The notes: generated from the letters alone by a model not told the origin. Counted from the first letter of the stretch, positions 1 through 9,524 are shown. The stretch is 64,000 nucleotides of DNA from DATMER01 sp963741305 (GCA_963741305.1 CAVUHL010000003.1:1-64000); one strand, 5' to 3'. Translations and numbers: made by a program.

Positions 1-265
1 GCAGCCAGCGAAGTCTCCGGAGCTGAGATATTGCGGTTCGGAGCTGGCCAAGAGAGGCCGAGGCGTGGGGCGAGCAGCCAGGTAGGGATAAGACAGCCTG
101 TGGCGGAGCTGTTGGTATCAGTAAGGAAAAACGATACTCCCTAAATCGATGAGACGCATCCTCCAAGATGTTAATTACGAACAACTGCGCGCGAGTTGTA
201 AATCTCTGCTGTCTCGGCTAAGGGCGCGTCATGCAATAACGCTAGCAGCTTCTCGGGGACTTTTG

Positions 266-284
266 TTGTACTCTTAGGGTACAA
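266..284. repeat. Small inverted repeat at the start of the ISAzo13-type transposase
   Basis: TTGTAC (266-271) and GTACAA (279-284) are perfect 6-bp inverted arms around a 7-base loop, directly at the ATG of the broken transposase gene. It could be a protein-binding site or hairpin at the element's 5' end. The rest of bases 1-265 shows no gene that I can support. Confidence 0.4.
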
Positions 285-474
285 TGTCAGATGAAGAGGC
301 GATACGACACCGCTTTAACCTCCTCGCTCCACACCTTGATGAGCGAACCCGTCGCTTGATAGCGGCTGCCGAGGCCCAGGCGCTTGGGTCCAGGGGAATC
401 TCCAGCGCATCGCGGGGCACAGGCGTGTCCCGGCAAGCCATTAGTCGGGGTATCGAAGAGCTTAAAGCTCCACC

Positions 475-1791
475 CACTAGTGTCCGGTTAGAAGTCGAAT
501 AGAATCAGTTGTGGTGACTATTTCTCGTTGGGATCGATCGGGCTGCAAGGCGCATGAAATCTCGGTTTTCTCGAAGATCGAGACTGACAAGATCTGTAGA
601 CATGTGTAGAGCGAGGCGGTGAGTTGAAGCTCTTTCTTGACAATGGCGATCAACACGTACGTGGCTACGGCGCACCAGATTTGCGCCTTCACCGCGTTCT
701 CGCTGGTACCGTAGAATCGCTTGATGCGCAGGTGCTGCTTAATCCACTTGAAGAACAGCTCGACCTGCCAGCGGCCTTTGTACAGAGCCGTAATCGTCAA
801 GGCGGGCAAGACCGTGTTGTTGGTCAGGAAGACGAGCGTCTTGCCCGACTCAGGATCCTTGAAGCGGACGCGCCGCAGGTGCTCCGGGTAGGCCTTGGCC
901 GAGTAGAAACCGTTGAGCATCACGCGCTGGTCGCAGATCACGCCGGTAGAACGCTGCGTCGGCGACGAATACACGCGCCGGGCATCCAAGCCTTGCTTGG
1001 CACGAGTGACGAAGAAGGCACCGGCCTGATGCATCGCGTACAGCCGCGTAAAGTCCACGTAGCCACGGTCCATCACGTAGAAGGCGCCGGCCTCAAGCGG
1101 CAGGATGTCGAGCACGTTGACATCGTGCAGTTTGCCATCGCTGATGTGGAGAAACGTCGGGATCGAGCCCCGGAGGTCCAGAAGCGTGTGCAGCTTGATG
1201 GCCGCCTTGGTCGATCGAAATGGCGCCCAGTCGAACAGGCTCAGGCACAGATCGATCGTGGTGGAGTCCAGCGCATAGACGCTGGCATCGAGCTCGAGCA
1301 CCGAAGGATCTTGCTCGTAGAGCGCTTTGGCGCGCGCGATCAGTCGCTGAGCCAGCGCATGATAGATGCGCCAATCGCGACGCTCGAGTGCATCGGCCAA
1401 CGTCGAGCGCGCAGGCGGCACCTTCATTCCCATGTGGAACAGCTTGGTTGGGTTGGCGGCCAGACAGGCCTCGATGTCGCGCAACGATTCGCGCCAGGTG
1501 AGTTGCGCGAAAGCCATGACACGGAACAGGTCGGCACAGGTCAGAGTGCGCACGCCCGCATCGCCCTTGTGCCGTTCGACGATGCGTCCGAAAGTCTTCC
1601 ATGGCACGAACTCCATCACCTGTGCGAACAGCGTCTTGCCCACATTCATGCGTCACCTCGGGTCGGTCCAACCCGAAAGCATCGCAAAGTGGCACCGCGG
1701 AATTCAAATCGTGGACACCCCTGAGTCGCCCGAAACTATAGCCACTGCTGGGGTTACGGTCGGCAGACAGCAAATCGACCGGACACTAGTG
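475..1791. mobile_element. Complete IS4-family insertion sequence inside the ISAzo13-type gene
   Basis: The left end CACTAGTGTCCGGT (475-488) is matched by its reverse complement at 1778-1791. The element is flanked by a perfect 9-bp direct repeat AGCTCCACC at 466-474 and 1792-1800, a duplication length typical of IS4-family elements. The element is 1,317 bp and carries a single intact transposase gene on the minus strand. Removing it with one copy of the duplication restores the host reading frame (EELKAPP joined to VTRHGG). Confidence 0.93.
477..1649 (-). CDS. IS4-family DDE transposase
   Basis: This is an intact 390-residue transposase. The N-terminal segment (residues 1-110, MNVGKTLFAQVMEFVPW) matches the DUF4372-type domain that precedes DDE_Tnp_1 in many IS4-group elements. 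The catalytic part shows the first Asp in LDSTTIDLCLSLF, a second in YVMDRGYVDF, and the IS4 signature YKGRWQVELFFKWIKQHL with the final Glu. It lies entirely within 475-1791, and its stop is only a few bases from one inverted repeat. Its intact ends and frame suggest recent arrival. Confidence 0.95.
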   Translation of the reverse strand: MNVGKTLFAQVMEFVPWKTFGRIVERHKGDAGVRTLTCADLFRVMAFAQLTWRESLRDIEACLAANPTKLFHMGMKVPPARSTLADALERRDWRIYHALAQRLIARAKALYEQDPSVLELDASVYALDSTTIDLCLSLFDWAPFRSTKAAIKLHTLLDLRGSIPTFLHISDGKLHDVNVLDILPLEAGAFYVMDRGYVDFTRLYAMHQAGAFFVTRAKQGLDARRVYSSPTQRSTGVICDQRVMLNGFYSAKAYPEHLRRVRFKDPESGKTLVFLTNNTVLPALTITALYKGRWQVELFFKWIKQHLRIKRFYGTSENAVKAQIWCAVATYVLIAIVKKELQLTASLYTCLQILSVSIFEKTEISCALQPDRSQREIVTTTDSIRLLTGH

Positions 1792-3023
1792 AGCTCCACC
1801 AGTAACTCGTCACGGTGGTATCAGGCTGCCGGGCGGGGGCCGCAAGAAGACGGTCGATACCGATCCGACACTGAAGGAGGATCTGGAGAGGCTTATCAAT
1901 CCGACAGAGCGTAGGGATCCGGAGTCGCCCCTGCGTTGGACCTCGAAGAGCGTTCGACGCTTGGCTGAGGAACTGAATCAGATGGGGCACCAGGTGAGTC
2001 ATCGCATAGTGGCAGATCTCCTCCACTCTCTGGGATATAGCCTTCAGGCGAACCAAAAGACCTTGGAAGGAGCGAGCCATCCGGATCGCGACGCTCAATT
2101 CGAAAACATCAATCGCCAAGCACAGGAGTATCTTGCGACAGCCGACCCGGTGATTTCCGTCGACACCAAGAAAAAAGAGCTAGTGGGGGTATTCAAGAAC
2201 GGCGGGCGCGAGTGGCGCCCCAAGGGGTTACCGGAGAAGGTCAAGGTACATGACTTTGTGGACCCTGAATTGGGGCGCGCCATTCCTTACGGGGTTTATG
2301 ATCTGGCGGCCAACAACGGTTGGGTCAGCGTGGGAGTGGATCATGATACGTCCACTTTTGCGGTGGAGACGGTACGTCGCTGGTGGCATTCGATGGGGAG
2401 AGAGAGGTATCCGGCCGCGAGCGCTTACTGATTACCGCGGATGGTGGTGGCAGTAATGGATCCCGCTTGAGACTGTGGAAAGTGGAGCTTCAGAAGCTGG
2501 CTGATGAATTGAGGTTACCCATCACTGTGAGCCACTTTCCTCCCGGCACGAGCAAGTGGAACAAGATTGAACATCGGCTGTTCTCCTTTATCAGCCAGAA
2601 CTGGCGTGGCAAGCCGCTCGTGAGTCACGAAGTGATTGTGAACCTCATCGCGGCGACCACCACTGCGAAGGGTCTAAAAGTCCGGGCTGAACTCGATCAG
2701 GCAAAGTACCCGACGGGCAGGACGGTCAGCAAGAAAGAAGTCGCGGAAGTCAATCTCCGCCGAGATAGTTTTCATGGTGAATGGAACTACGTAATCTTCC
2801 CAAGAGAAGAACTGCGAACTGAGGTACTTATTCCGTGACGAGTCCTAAGGGAGGAGGCGGGCCGGTACCGGGAGTTACTCCACGGCAGTTTACAAGTCTC
2901 CTTCAGAAACACTGATGGTCGATCAAGACCCGTTTTCCTCGCCCGGCTGCGTTAGGAGGAGGCTTTGGGTTGCGATGTCACCGGTGGGCGCAGGGTGTTC
3001 TGGATCGCAGTAGATGTCCGCAA

Positions 3024-4772
3024 CTAGCCCGGATTTCTCACCGAGGGCACGGAAAAGGGCTACCTCCCGTGGTATAAGTGTCGTGTCAACAAGCACTTCT
3101 ACCACAAAAGGAGGATAGCCCGTGACGACAGACTGTACCTCTGCTCAGCTTGAGTTTCAAGGGTTGACTCGGCGGACGGTGGTGGCGTCATTCGACGGCG
3201 GTACCCTGAGCTCGGACGGCGGGGTCTTGCTGTTGTCCGAGGTGGACCGGCGTTTGGGTCTGTTGGAGGGGTTTGCTGCCTGTTTCGAGGATCATCGCAA
3301 TCCAGCCCTGGTAGAGCACCGCGTCGTGGAGTTGGTGCGTCAGCGTGTCTTTGGCCTGGCTCTTGGCTATAAGGATCTGAATGATCATGACGAGCTGCGC
3401 AGCGATCCGCTGCTGGCTTCGGTGGCCGGCAAGGCCGATCCAACCGGTAGCGATCGTCGCCAAGAGCAGGACCGCGGCAAACCGCTGGCCGGCAAGAGTA
3501 CGTTGAACCGTTTGGAATGGGGGACTGTGAAGCAGGATCGCTATCGCAAGATCACCCTCGATCCCGAGGCGGCGGACCGCTTCTTCGTCGATGTATTTCT
3601 GGGCTCCTGTCGGAAGGCTCCGGTAGAGATCGTGTTGGATTTGGACGCCACTGACGATCCTCTGCATGGCGAGCAGGAAGGTCGTTTCTTCCATGGCTAC
3701 TACGGTGGGTACTGTTATCTTCCGCTGTACATTTTCTGCGGCTCCCACCTGTTGTGCGCCCGTCTGCGGCAGGCTAATGTCGATGCATCTTGCGGTGCGG
3801 TCGGCGAGCTCGAGCGCATCGTGTCACGGGTTCGCGACAGGTGGCCTGAGGTGCGCATCATCGTACGCGGAGATTCGGGGTTTGCGCGTGAAGAGCTGAT
3901 GAGTTGGTGCGAGAGCCACGGCGTGGCCTTTGTCTTCGGGCTGGCGCGCAATGCTCGGCTGCAGCGCGCTCTCGGGGGAGAGTTGGAGCAGGCTCGGGCG
4001 CAGTTCGAAGACTCCGGCAAGGCGGCGCGTGTGTTCAAGGATTTTGTCTACCGCACCCGGAAAAGTTGGTCTCGACAGCGGCGCGTGGTTGGCAAAGCCG
4101 AACACTTGGCCAAGGGCGCCAACCCGCGCTTCCTTGTGACCTCTCTGAGCAGCGAACAATGGAGTGCTCAGGTGCTTTACGAGAAGCTGTATTGTGCCCG
4201 TGGTGAGATGGAGAATCGCATCAAAGAGCAGCAGTTGTGTCTGTTTGCCGACCGCACCTCGACTCATCATTTGAGCAGCAATCAGGCGCGTCTCTGGTTT
4301 TCCTCGGTCGCCTACGTTCTGCTCAATGAGCTGCGCCGCTTAGGTCTGTCGGGCACCGAGCTGGCTCAGGCGCGCTGTGACACGATTCGTACCAAGCTGC
4401 TCAAGATTGGTGCTCAGGTCAAAGTGACGGTGCGGCGTGTGTGGGTGCATCTGTCCAGCTCCTACCCCAATGCGGGCCTGTTTGCGCGGATCATCAATCA
4501 GTTGCGGGCGAGCCATCCCGCCCAGGCCTGAGCTGGCCTGATCTGTCGTCAGAAATCCGCTCTTGTCCACCCCCCCTCCAGGCCGAGGTGTCTCTGCTCG
4601 GTCGAAGCAGCGTGCATCGTGCGAGCAATTCCGCGCGACCTACGCTTGCCTTGCGCCTGCTTAGGCAGCCATGAGGGTGTTCGGTGGCGAACTACCCGGG
4701 GCAGTGCGCCACCCGAGCCGGATTGACCCCGAAACTACCGCGGTGAGACCCGTGGTGAGAAATCCGGGCTAG
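3024..4772. mobile_element. IS1380-family insertion sequence next to sbnB
   Basis: Terminal inverted repeats CTAGCCCGGATTTCTCACC occur at 3024-3042 and, in reverse complement, at 4754-4772, and bracket one intact transposase gene. No convincing target duplication is visible (flanks CGCAA and CGGTT), so the element may have lost it by rearrangement, or the true outer boundary may differ by a few bases. The right end lies 4 bp before the stop codon of sbnB. Bases 2839-3023, between the two IS elements, hold no gene I can support; 4532-4753 is the non-coding 3' part of this element. Confidence 0.88.
3122..4531 (+). CDS. IS1380-family DDE transposase
   Basis: The intact 469-residue protein starts at GTG 3122, 5-8 bases after a strong AAAGGAGGA ribosome-binding site (3108-3116). 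The N-terminus SFDGGTLSSDGGVLLL is characteristic of IS1380 (DDE_Tnp_1_7) transposases. Candidate catalytic acids are in VLDLDATDDPLHG, IVRGDSGFAREELM and CARGEMENRIKEQQ, in the family's order. The complete frame and matching terminal repeats indicate a potentially active element. Confidence 0.95.
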   Translation: MTTDCTSAQLEFQGLTRRTVVASFDGGTLSSDGGVLLLSEVDRRLGLLEGFAACFEDHRNPALVEHRVVELVRQRVFGLALGYKDLNDHDELRSDPLLASVAGKADPTGSDRRQEQDRGKPLAGKSTLNRLEWGTVKQDRYRKITLDPEAADRFFVDVFLGSCRKAPVEIVLDLDATDDPLHGEQEGRFFHGYYGGYCYLPLYIFCGSHLLCARLRQANVDASCGAVGELERIVSRVRDRWPEVRIIVRGDSGFAREELMSWCESHGVAFVFGLARNARLQRALGGELEQARAQFEDSGKAARVFKDFVYRTRKSWSRQRRVVGKAEHLAKGANPRFLVTSLSSEQWSAQVLYEKLYCARGEMENRIKEQQLCLFADRTSTHHLSSNQARLWFSSVAYVLLNELRRLGLSGTELAQARCDTIRTKLLKIGAQVKVTVRRVWVHLSSSYPNAGLFARIINQLRASHPAQA

Positions 4773-4776
4773 CGGT

Positions 4777-5820
4777 TCAAAACGGCTCTTCTTTTTCAGG
4801 CAGCGGGAAGAAGGAGTGGATCGCAGTTCCGGCTGTCCCTGCGGCCAGCGCGCGGTCGAAGATCAGCTTGGCCACCGCGAGGTCGAGGACTCCGAGTCCG
4901 AAGGGGCTAAAGACCGTGATCGCGTCTTTGTCCTTTTTGGGCGGCGCCGTTCCCTCCAGGAGCTCACCCAGCGAGCAGCGGATGAAGTCGCGGTTCCCCG
5001 TGAGCTGCTCCGCCAGATGAACGGAGGTCTGAGCCCGGCTGACGTGATCTGCGTCGTCAACCACGTTGTCGCATGCCAGGATCACTCCCGGGGTGAGGTC
5101 GCGCAGGGAGATATGGAGATGGACCGCCCCGGCAGGGGAGCGGGACAGATCCTCGATATGCGGCCGTATCGCCGTTGTGGCGTAGGACACAAGGGAGCAC
5201 TCCTCGAGCAGCGGCGCGACACCCGGTGCGATGGCCACCTCTGCCTCGGGCCACTGTCGCTGGAGCTTTTCGGCGAAGGCAGCTCCCCGTCGTGCATCGA
5301 GATCGAAGAGCACGAAGCGGCGCAGGCCCGGCAGCAGGCGGCACACATACCGAACAATCTCCCGGTTGATCACGCCGGTCCCGATCAGTCCAAGGGACAG
5401 CGAGCGGGGGGGCTGCCTGCCGTCCACCAAGGTCTTGGCGGCGAGTGCCGCGCTGGCCGCTGTGCGGTGAGCGCTGATGAGGGAGCCTTCGAGGAGGGCC
5501 AGAGGCTGACCGGTCTCCGGCGAGTTCAGGATCACGACGGCGGAGGCCCGCTCGATCCCCCGGTCGAGATTGCCGGGAAAGGAGGACACCCACTTCACCC
5601 CGGCCAAGTCGAAACCGCCCCCCAGGTAGGCCGGAAGTGCGATGATGCGGTTCCGGTCGTCTCCAGGAAAACGCAGGAACGTTGAGTGGGGCAGTGAGCT
5701 CTTGCCCTGCTGGTGGGCCACGTAGGCGCTGGCGACCGCCTCGACGACGTCCAACTCGTTATTGGCAAGGAAAGAGGCGATCTCCTCGCCTCTGAGGATC
5801 CAGAAGTTGGCGTCTGGCAT
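4777..5820 (-). CDS. sbnB: 2,3-diaminopropionate biosynthesis protein SbnB (dehydrogenase)
   Basis: This 347-residue member of the ornithine cyclodeaminase/mu-crystallin family closely resembles SbnB. In the staphyloferrin B pathway SbnB oxidatively cleaves N-(1-amino-1-carboxyethyl)-glutamate, made by SbnA, to release L-2,3-diaminopropionate and 2-oxoglutarate using NAD. Visible features are the N-terminus FWILRGEEI, the segment VKWVSSFPGN, the arginine-containing substrate segment SAHRTAAS and the nucleotide-binding GLIGTGVINREIV. It lies 6 bases downstream of sbnA on the same strand, so the two are one operon. An IS1380 element ends 4 bp beyond its stop codon, which may have replaced the original downstream sequence, although the protein is not shorter than its relatives. 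The product would feed a diamino acid to the NRPS. Confidence 0.93.
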   Translation of the reverse strand: MPDANFWILRGEEIASFLANNELDVVEAVASAYVAHQQGKSSLPHSTFLRFPGDDRNRIIALPAYLGGGFDLAGVKWVSSFPGNLDRGIERASAVVILNSPETGQPLALLEGSLISAHRTAASAALAAKTLVDGRQPPRSLSLGLIGTGVINREIVRYVCRLLPGLRRFVLFDLDARRGAAFAEKLQRQWPEAEVAIAPGVAPLLEECSLVSYATTAIRPHIEDLSRSPAGAVHLHISLRDLTPGVILACDNVVDDADHVSRAQTSVHLAEQLTGNRDFIRCSLGELLEGTAPPKKDKDAITVFSPFGLGVLDLAVAKLIFDRALAAGTAGTAIHSFFPLPEKEEPF

Positions 5821-5826
5821 GTCTTC

Positions 5827-6879
5827 TCAGTCCCAACCGTGAAAGACGTCCCCGAAGTGATCGCGCACCCAGGAGTCGTTGTAGATCGTGTCGAGGTACC
5901 GCTCTCCCCGGTCCGGCAGGATCACGGCGCAGATAGCCTGCGGCGGGAGCTCGGGTCTCAGGCGTTCCACGGCGGAGATGACGCCTCCAGAAGAGCCGCC
6001 GGCCAGAAACGCCTCCCGCAGGACAAGGCGGCGGCAGCCGGTGACGCACTCCAGGTCGCTCACGTGAACGCACCGGTCGATGAGCGAATCGTTGCACAGA
6101 GGCGGCTTTAGCCCGGCTCCTAGGCCTGGCAGCAGCCTCTTCCCTTGTACGTCGCTGAAGATCAGGCTGCCGACCGCGTCGACAGCCACGATCTGAGTCA
6201 GGAGACCCTGGTCCCGTACGTACTCGGCACAGCCCCGGATCGTGCCGCACGTGCTCGTGCCCACGAAGAGGTAGTCGATCCGTCCGTTCAAGGCCGTGGC
6301 GATCTCACGCATGGTCGTCCGGTAGTGGGTACCCGGATTGTCCAGGTTCTCGTACTGGTTCGGCCAGAACGAGCCCTCGATCTCTTGCAACAGCATGCGG
6401 ACACGGTTGAGCCGCGCGGGCAGGAGCTCGCCGGTCTCCGGGTCCGGCTCGGCGACCATGTCGATTTCGGCGCCATATGCGCGGAGGATGCTCAGGTTCT
6501 GACTGGACACCTTGGGATCGACGACGCAGATGAAACGTAGCCCGTGGTACCGGCAGACCTGCGCCAGGCCGATCCCCATATTGCCTGAGCTAGATTCAAT
6601 GACTACTGAATTACGGTCGAGAAGGCCCGACCGCAGGCTTTCTTCGACTATCCGGAGCGCTGGCCTGTCCTTGATGCTGCCGCCTGGGTTGAAGGCTTCC
6701 AGTTTGGCGAAGACCTGCGGACCAGGATCGGGGAAGAGCTTCTGCAGGTGGATGAGCGGCGTGTCGCCAATTGTGGAGAGCACGCGGTCTCGCACCAGGA
6801 GCCTGGGCTCGCTGAGGGGCGGAACGGACCAGACGGAATTCTGGTTGACGTCCAGAGTATGGGGAGCAGGCTCTTTCAT
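5827..6879 (-). CDS. sbnA: 2,3-diaminopropionate biosynthesis protein SbnA (PLP synthase)
   Basis: This 350-residue cysteine-synthase-fold enzyme corresponds to SbnA, which condenses O-phospho-L-serine with L-glutamate to N-(1-amino-1-carboxyethyl)-glutamate. The PLP lysine is in NPGGSIKDRPALR. The substrate loop is SSSGNMGIGLAQ, and the PLP-phosphate-binding glycine/threonine stretch is VGTSTCGTIRGC. The N-terminus (about 30 residues before STIGDTPLIHL) is slightly extended. It is the first gene of the sbnA-sbnB pair and is divergent from the permease at 7016, with about 136 bp between the start codons. A possible minus-strand promoter (TTTACC, 17 bp, TAAGCT) lies just upstream but is weak. 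Together with sbnB it is a standard 2,3-diaminopropionate cassette of peptide clusters. Confidence 0.94.
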   Translation of the reverse strand: MKEPAPHTLDVNQNSVWSVPPLSEPRLLVRDRVLSTIGDTPLIHLQKLFPDPGPQVFAKLEAFNPGGSIKDRPALRIVEESLRSGLLDRNSVVIESSSGNMGIGLAQVCRYHGLRFICVVDPKVSSQNLSILRAYGAEIDMVAEPDPETGELLPARLNRVRMLLQEIEGSFWPNQYENLDNPGTHYRTTMREIATALNGRIDYLFVGTSTCGTIRGCAEYVRDQGLLTQIVAVDAVGSLIFSDVQGKRLLPGLGAGLKPPLCNDSLIDRCVHVSDLECVTGCRRLVLREAFLAGGSSGGVISAVERLRPELPPQAICAVILPDRGERYLDTIYNDSWVRDHFGDVFHGWD

Positions 6880-6957
6880 CAGTCTCAGGAAGCTTATCGC
6901 ATCTGAAAACCTAGGTAAACGACCGTGAGCGCCACCCTGGGCGCAGGGCTGCCGTCC

Positions 6958-6986
6958 TCGACTTTAAGGCTTTTCCCCATTATAGT
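6958..6986 (+). promoter_or_regulatory. Sigma70-like promoter for the permease
   Basis: TCGACT (6958-6963) and TATAGT (6981-6986) are separated by 17 bp. The expected transcript start, about 6993, lies about 23 bases before ATG 7016, with a GGAGG site at 7003-7007 between them. Sequence-only call. Confidence 0.55.
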
Positions 6987-7015
6987 GCTGGGCTAGTTTG
7001 CGGAGGGCTGGTCGC

Positions 7016-9472
7016 ATGGGGGCTTTCTGGGGTGACATCCGTTTCGCTCTGCGGCAACTGACGCGGAGTCCGACCTTCACGATCGTCGCGATCCTCTCGC
7101 TGGCGCTGGGAATCGGTGCGAACACGGCGGTCTTCTGCCTTGTCAATGTATTGCTGCTCCGGCCCTTGCCGGTGGAGAGCCCCGAGCGCTTGGTGGCGCT
7201 CTCCTCGACTCTCGGGGACGAGCCCAATCCGCTCTGGACGTCGTGGCCCAATTTCCAGGACTTCCGGGAACGGAGCCAGAGCTTCACCGGGATGGCCGCC
7301 CACACCAACCGGTTTTTGACCTTGGGGACGGCGGGGAGCGGCGGCGAACCGGAGCAGATCTATGGCCAGATGGTCTCCGGTAATTTCTTCGAGCTTCTGG
7401 GCGTCAAGGCGATACGGGGCAGGACCTTCAACCGGGAAGAGAGCGAGGTGGAAGGTTCCCATTCCGTCGCTGTGATCACCCACGGCTTCTGGCAGCGCCG
7501 CTTCGGCGGCGACGCCGGGATCGTCGGGCGCACTCTCCTGATCAATAGCCGGCCGATCACCGTTATCGGCATCACTCCGGAGAATTTTTTCGGTGTCCTG
7601 GCTACACATCCCACCGACATCTTCGTCCCTACCACCATGTGGAGGCAGATCCTTACCGGGGACACACTCACGAGGTTCGAGGACCGCAGTTTCGGAAACC
7701 TGAGCATTGTCGCGCGGCTCGCTCCGGGGATCAGCATGTCGCAGGCCGAGGCGGGGATGCAGGGAGTGGTCCGGCAGATGGTTCGGGAGTACCCGCAGAA
7801 CGATCGTCTGGGGATTGTGATCCAGCCCCTTGCCCAGGCGCAGATGAGGCCGAAGCAGCGCAAGGAGATCACCCTCGGAGCCACCCTCCTGATGGCCGGG
7901 GCGGGCATGGTCCTCCTGATCGCCTGTGTCAACTTGTCGAGCCTGCTGCTGGGCCGGGTGCTGTCGCGGCAGCGGGAGATCGCGGTCCGCACGGCCATCG
8001 GTGCTGGCCAGGGGCGCCTGGCGCGCATGCTGATGACCGAAAGCTGCGTCCTTTCCCTGCTCGGCGGACTCGGAGGCCTCTTGCTGGCCCTGTGGCTGCG
8101 CCGGCTCTTTTGGGCCCTTCGGCCGCCGCGGCTGCCCGCGACCCTGGACATCTCGATCGATCTGCGGGTCTTCCTGTTCACCCTGGGACTGACCGTTCTC
8201 ACGGGCCTCCTCTTCGGCCTCGCGCCGACGCTGCAGATGCGTAGCCGTAATCTGGCCCAGGTCCTGCGGGGAAAGAGCTTCGTCGCCGGGCTCGCGATGT
8301 TCGGGCCGCGCTGGAACTTCCGTAATCTCCTCGTCAGCACCCAGATCGCCCTTTCCCTCGTGTCGCTCGTCGGCGGTGCCCTGTTCTTGAGGACTCTGCT
8401 CCATGCGAGGGATGTCGACCTCGGTTTCGAAAAGGAGAAGCTGCTCGCCTTCTCCTTCGATGCCACGGCCGTGGGATACGGCGAGACGCAGGCACTGCAG
8501 CTCTATGACGACCTATCCGAGCGGATCGGCAGCCTGCCCGGCGTCGCTTCGGCGGCGGTCGCCGACAATCTCAACCTCAATCCGGTAGGGTACCTGTTGA
8601 GCGAGATCCGGATCGAGGGCAAGCCTCCGGAGGACGTCCACCTGGTCCAGGTGAACATGACCAGCTCTGGCTACTTCAAGACCATGGGCATTCCCCTCCT
8701 CCAGGGACGCGACTTCACGCTGGCGGACCGCAAGGGTTCGCCGCCCGTCGCTGTGATCAATGAGGCCATGGCCCGGGAGTATTGGCCCGGCGAGAGGGCG
8801 GTGGGAAGGCGTTTCGCGGTGGCTGCCACCGGCGAAGTCATCGAAGTCGTCGGCGTGGCGCGCAATGCCCAGTACCGAAGGGTTGACGAGGAGCCCTTCC
8901 CCTACGTGTACCGGCCGATCCGGCAGCTCTACAGCGCCCCGGTTTTCCTGCACGTCCGCACCGAGGGAGATCCGGTCAAGGTGCTGCCTGCAGTCCGCCG
9001 GGAGATCCGCGCCGTTGAACCCAACCTGGCGCTGACCAATCTCTGGACCATCTCCGAAGTGCTCGACCGCTCGCTGTGGGCCTCCCGTATGGCGGCCGTC
9101 TTGCTCTCGGCGTTTGGCGTCCTGGGACTGCTCCTCTCCATGGTAGGCCTTTATGGCACGCTGGCTTACTCGGTGAGCCGGCGCCAGCATGAGATCGGGA
9201 TCCGCATGGCCCTGGGGGCCGGGCGCACGGAGGTCCTCTGGATGATCGTCCGGCAGGGTATGGCGCTCGCGGCCGTCGGCCTCGTCGCCGGACTGCTCAC
9301 CGCTTTCCTGACGGCCCGGCTGGCCCTCCATTCCCTGAGCCTGCCCTGGAACGATCCGCTCAGCTTCGGCGTGGCCTCTCTGGTGCTCCTGCTCACGGCC
9401 TTCCTCACCAATTTGGTCGTCGCGCGCAGGGCCACCCTGGTGGACCCGCTGCGCGCTTTACGCGCCGAGTAG
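7016..9472 (+). CDS. MacB/FtsX-type ABC transporter permease (ADOP family)
   Basis: This inner-membrane permease has 818 residues from ATG 7016, chosen over an upstream TTG because GGAGG sits 8 bases before it. It begins with the ADOP hallmark FWGDIRFALRQL, followed by the first membrane helix (TFTIVAILSLALGIGANTAV) and a MacB-type periplasmic core. A FtsX domain has three helices around residues 300-410, a second periplasmic region follows, and the protein ends with a second FtsX domain (SRRQHEIGIRMALGAGR, then helices to LVDPLRALRAE). No ATPase gene is adjacent, which is usual for these duplicated orphan permeases, abundant in Acidobacteriota. It may help export or resist the peptide, or may be unrelated. 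The family is one of the better hints to the host phylum. Confidence 0.92.
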   Translation: MGAFWGDIRFALRQLTRSPTFTIVAILSLALGIGANTAVFCLVNVLLLRPLPVESPERLVALSSTLGDEPNPLWTSWPNFQDFRERSQSFTGMAAHTNRFLTLGTAGSGGEPEQIYGQMVSGNFFELLGVKAIRGRTFNREESEVEGSHSVAVITHGFWQRRFGGDAGIVGRTLLINSRPITVIGITPENFFGVLATHPTDIFVPTTMWRQILTGDTLTRFEDRSFGNLSIVARLAPGISMSQAEAGMQGVVRQMVREYPQNDRLGIVIQPLAQAQMRPKQRKEITLGATLLMAGAGMVLLIACVNLSSLLLGRVLSRQREIAVRTAIGAGQGRLARMLMTESCVLSLLGGLGGLLLALWLRRLFWALRPPRLPATLDISIDLRVFLFTLGLTVLTGLLFGLAPTLQMRSRNLAQVLRGKSFVAGLAMFGPRWNFRNLLVSTQIALSLVSLVGGALFLRTLLHARDVDLGFEKEKLLAFSFDATAVGYGETQALQLYDDLSERIGSLPGVASAAVADNLNLNPVGYLLSEIRIEGKPPEDVHLVQVNMTSSGYFKTMGIPLLQGRDFTLADRKGSPPVAVINEAMAREYWPGERAVGRRFAVAATGEVIEVVGVARNAQYRRVDEEPFPYVYRPIRQLYSAPVFLHVRTEGDPVKVLPAVRREIRAVEPNLALTNLWTISEVLDRSLWASRMAAVLLSAFGVLGLLLSMVGLYGTLAYSVSRRQHEIGIRMALGAGRTEVLWMIVRQGMALAAVGLVAGLLTAFLTARLALHSLSLPWNDPLSFGVASLVLLLTAFLTNLVVARRATLVDPLRALRAE

Positions 9473-9506
9473 TCCTCCTCGGCTCCCGCAGCAGGGCTTC
9501 CCATCC

Positions 9507-9520
9507 ATGCCGGCCGGCAT
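9507..9520. promoter_or_regulatory. 14-bp perfect palindrome upstream of the PEP-mutase promoter
   Basis: ATGCCGGCCGGCAT is a perfect palindrome lying 4 bp upstream of the putative -35 element at 9525. Its position suits an activator or repressor site; no regulator gene is visible in the window. Confidence 0.4.
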
Positions 9521-9524
9521 GCGC

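Larger units (their letters stand above)
284..2838 (+). pseudogene. ISAzo13-type transposase, broken by an IS4 insertion and by a frameshift
   Basis: The ORF starts at ATG 284 (MSDEEAIRHRF) and encodes a helix-turn-helix-like N-terminus typical of ISAzo13/Rhodopirellula-type DDE transposases. It is interrupted at 475 by a complete IS4-family element. It resumes in exactly the same frame after 1801 (GGGRKKTVDTDP, then a DDE core with VDTKKKELVG). Near 2415-2425 the frame is lost, apparently by a 1-base deletion: the first frame ends at 2431, while the conserved LLITADGGGSNG and TSKWNKIEHRLFS segments continue in the frame that runs to 2838. Two independent lesions make it non-functional. Short, imperfectly matching sequences GGGGACTT (255-262) and AAGTCTCC (2894-2901) might mark the element's ends, but I am not sure. 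Confidence 0.85.

Noticed and set aside
624..1724. 366-residue plus-strand open frame opposite the IS4 transposase
   Set aside because: Antisense shadow of a well-supported transposase; composition is Arg/Gln/Val-rich with no family motif.
2923..3105. 60-residue minus-strand ORF between the two IS elements
   Set aside because: Short, crosses the IS1380 terminal repeat, has no ribosome site or recognisable motif.
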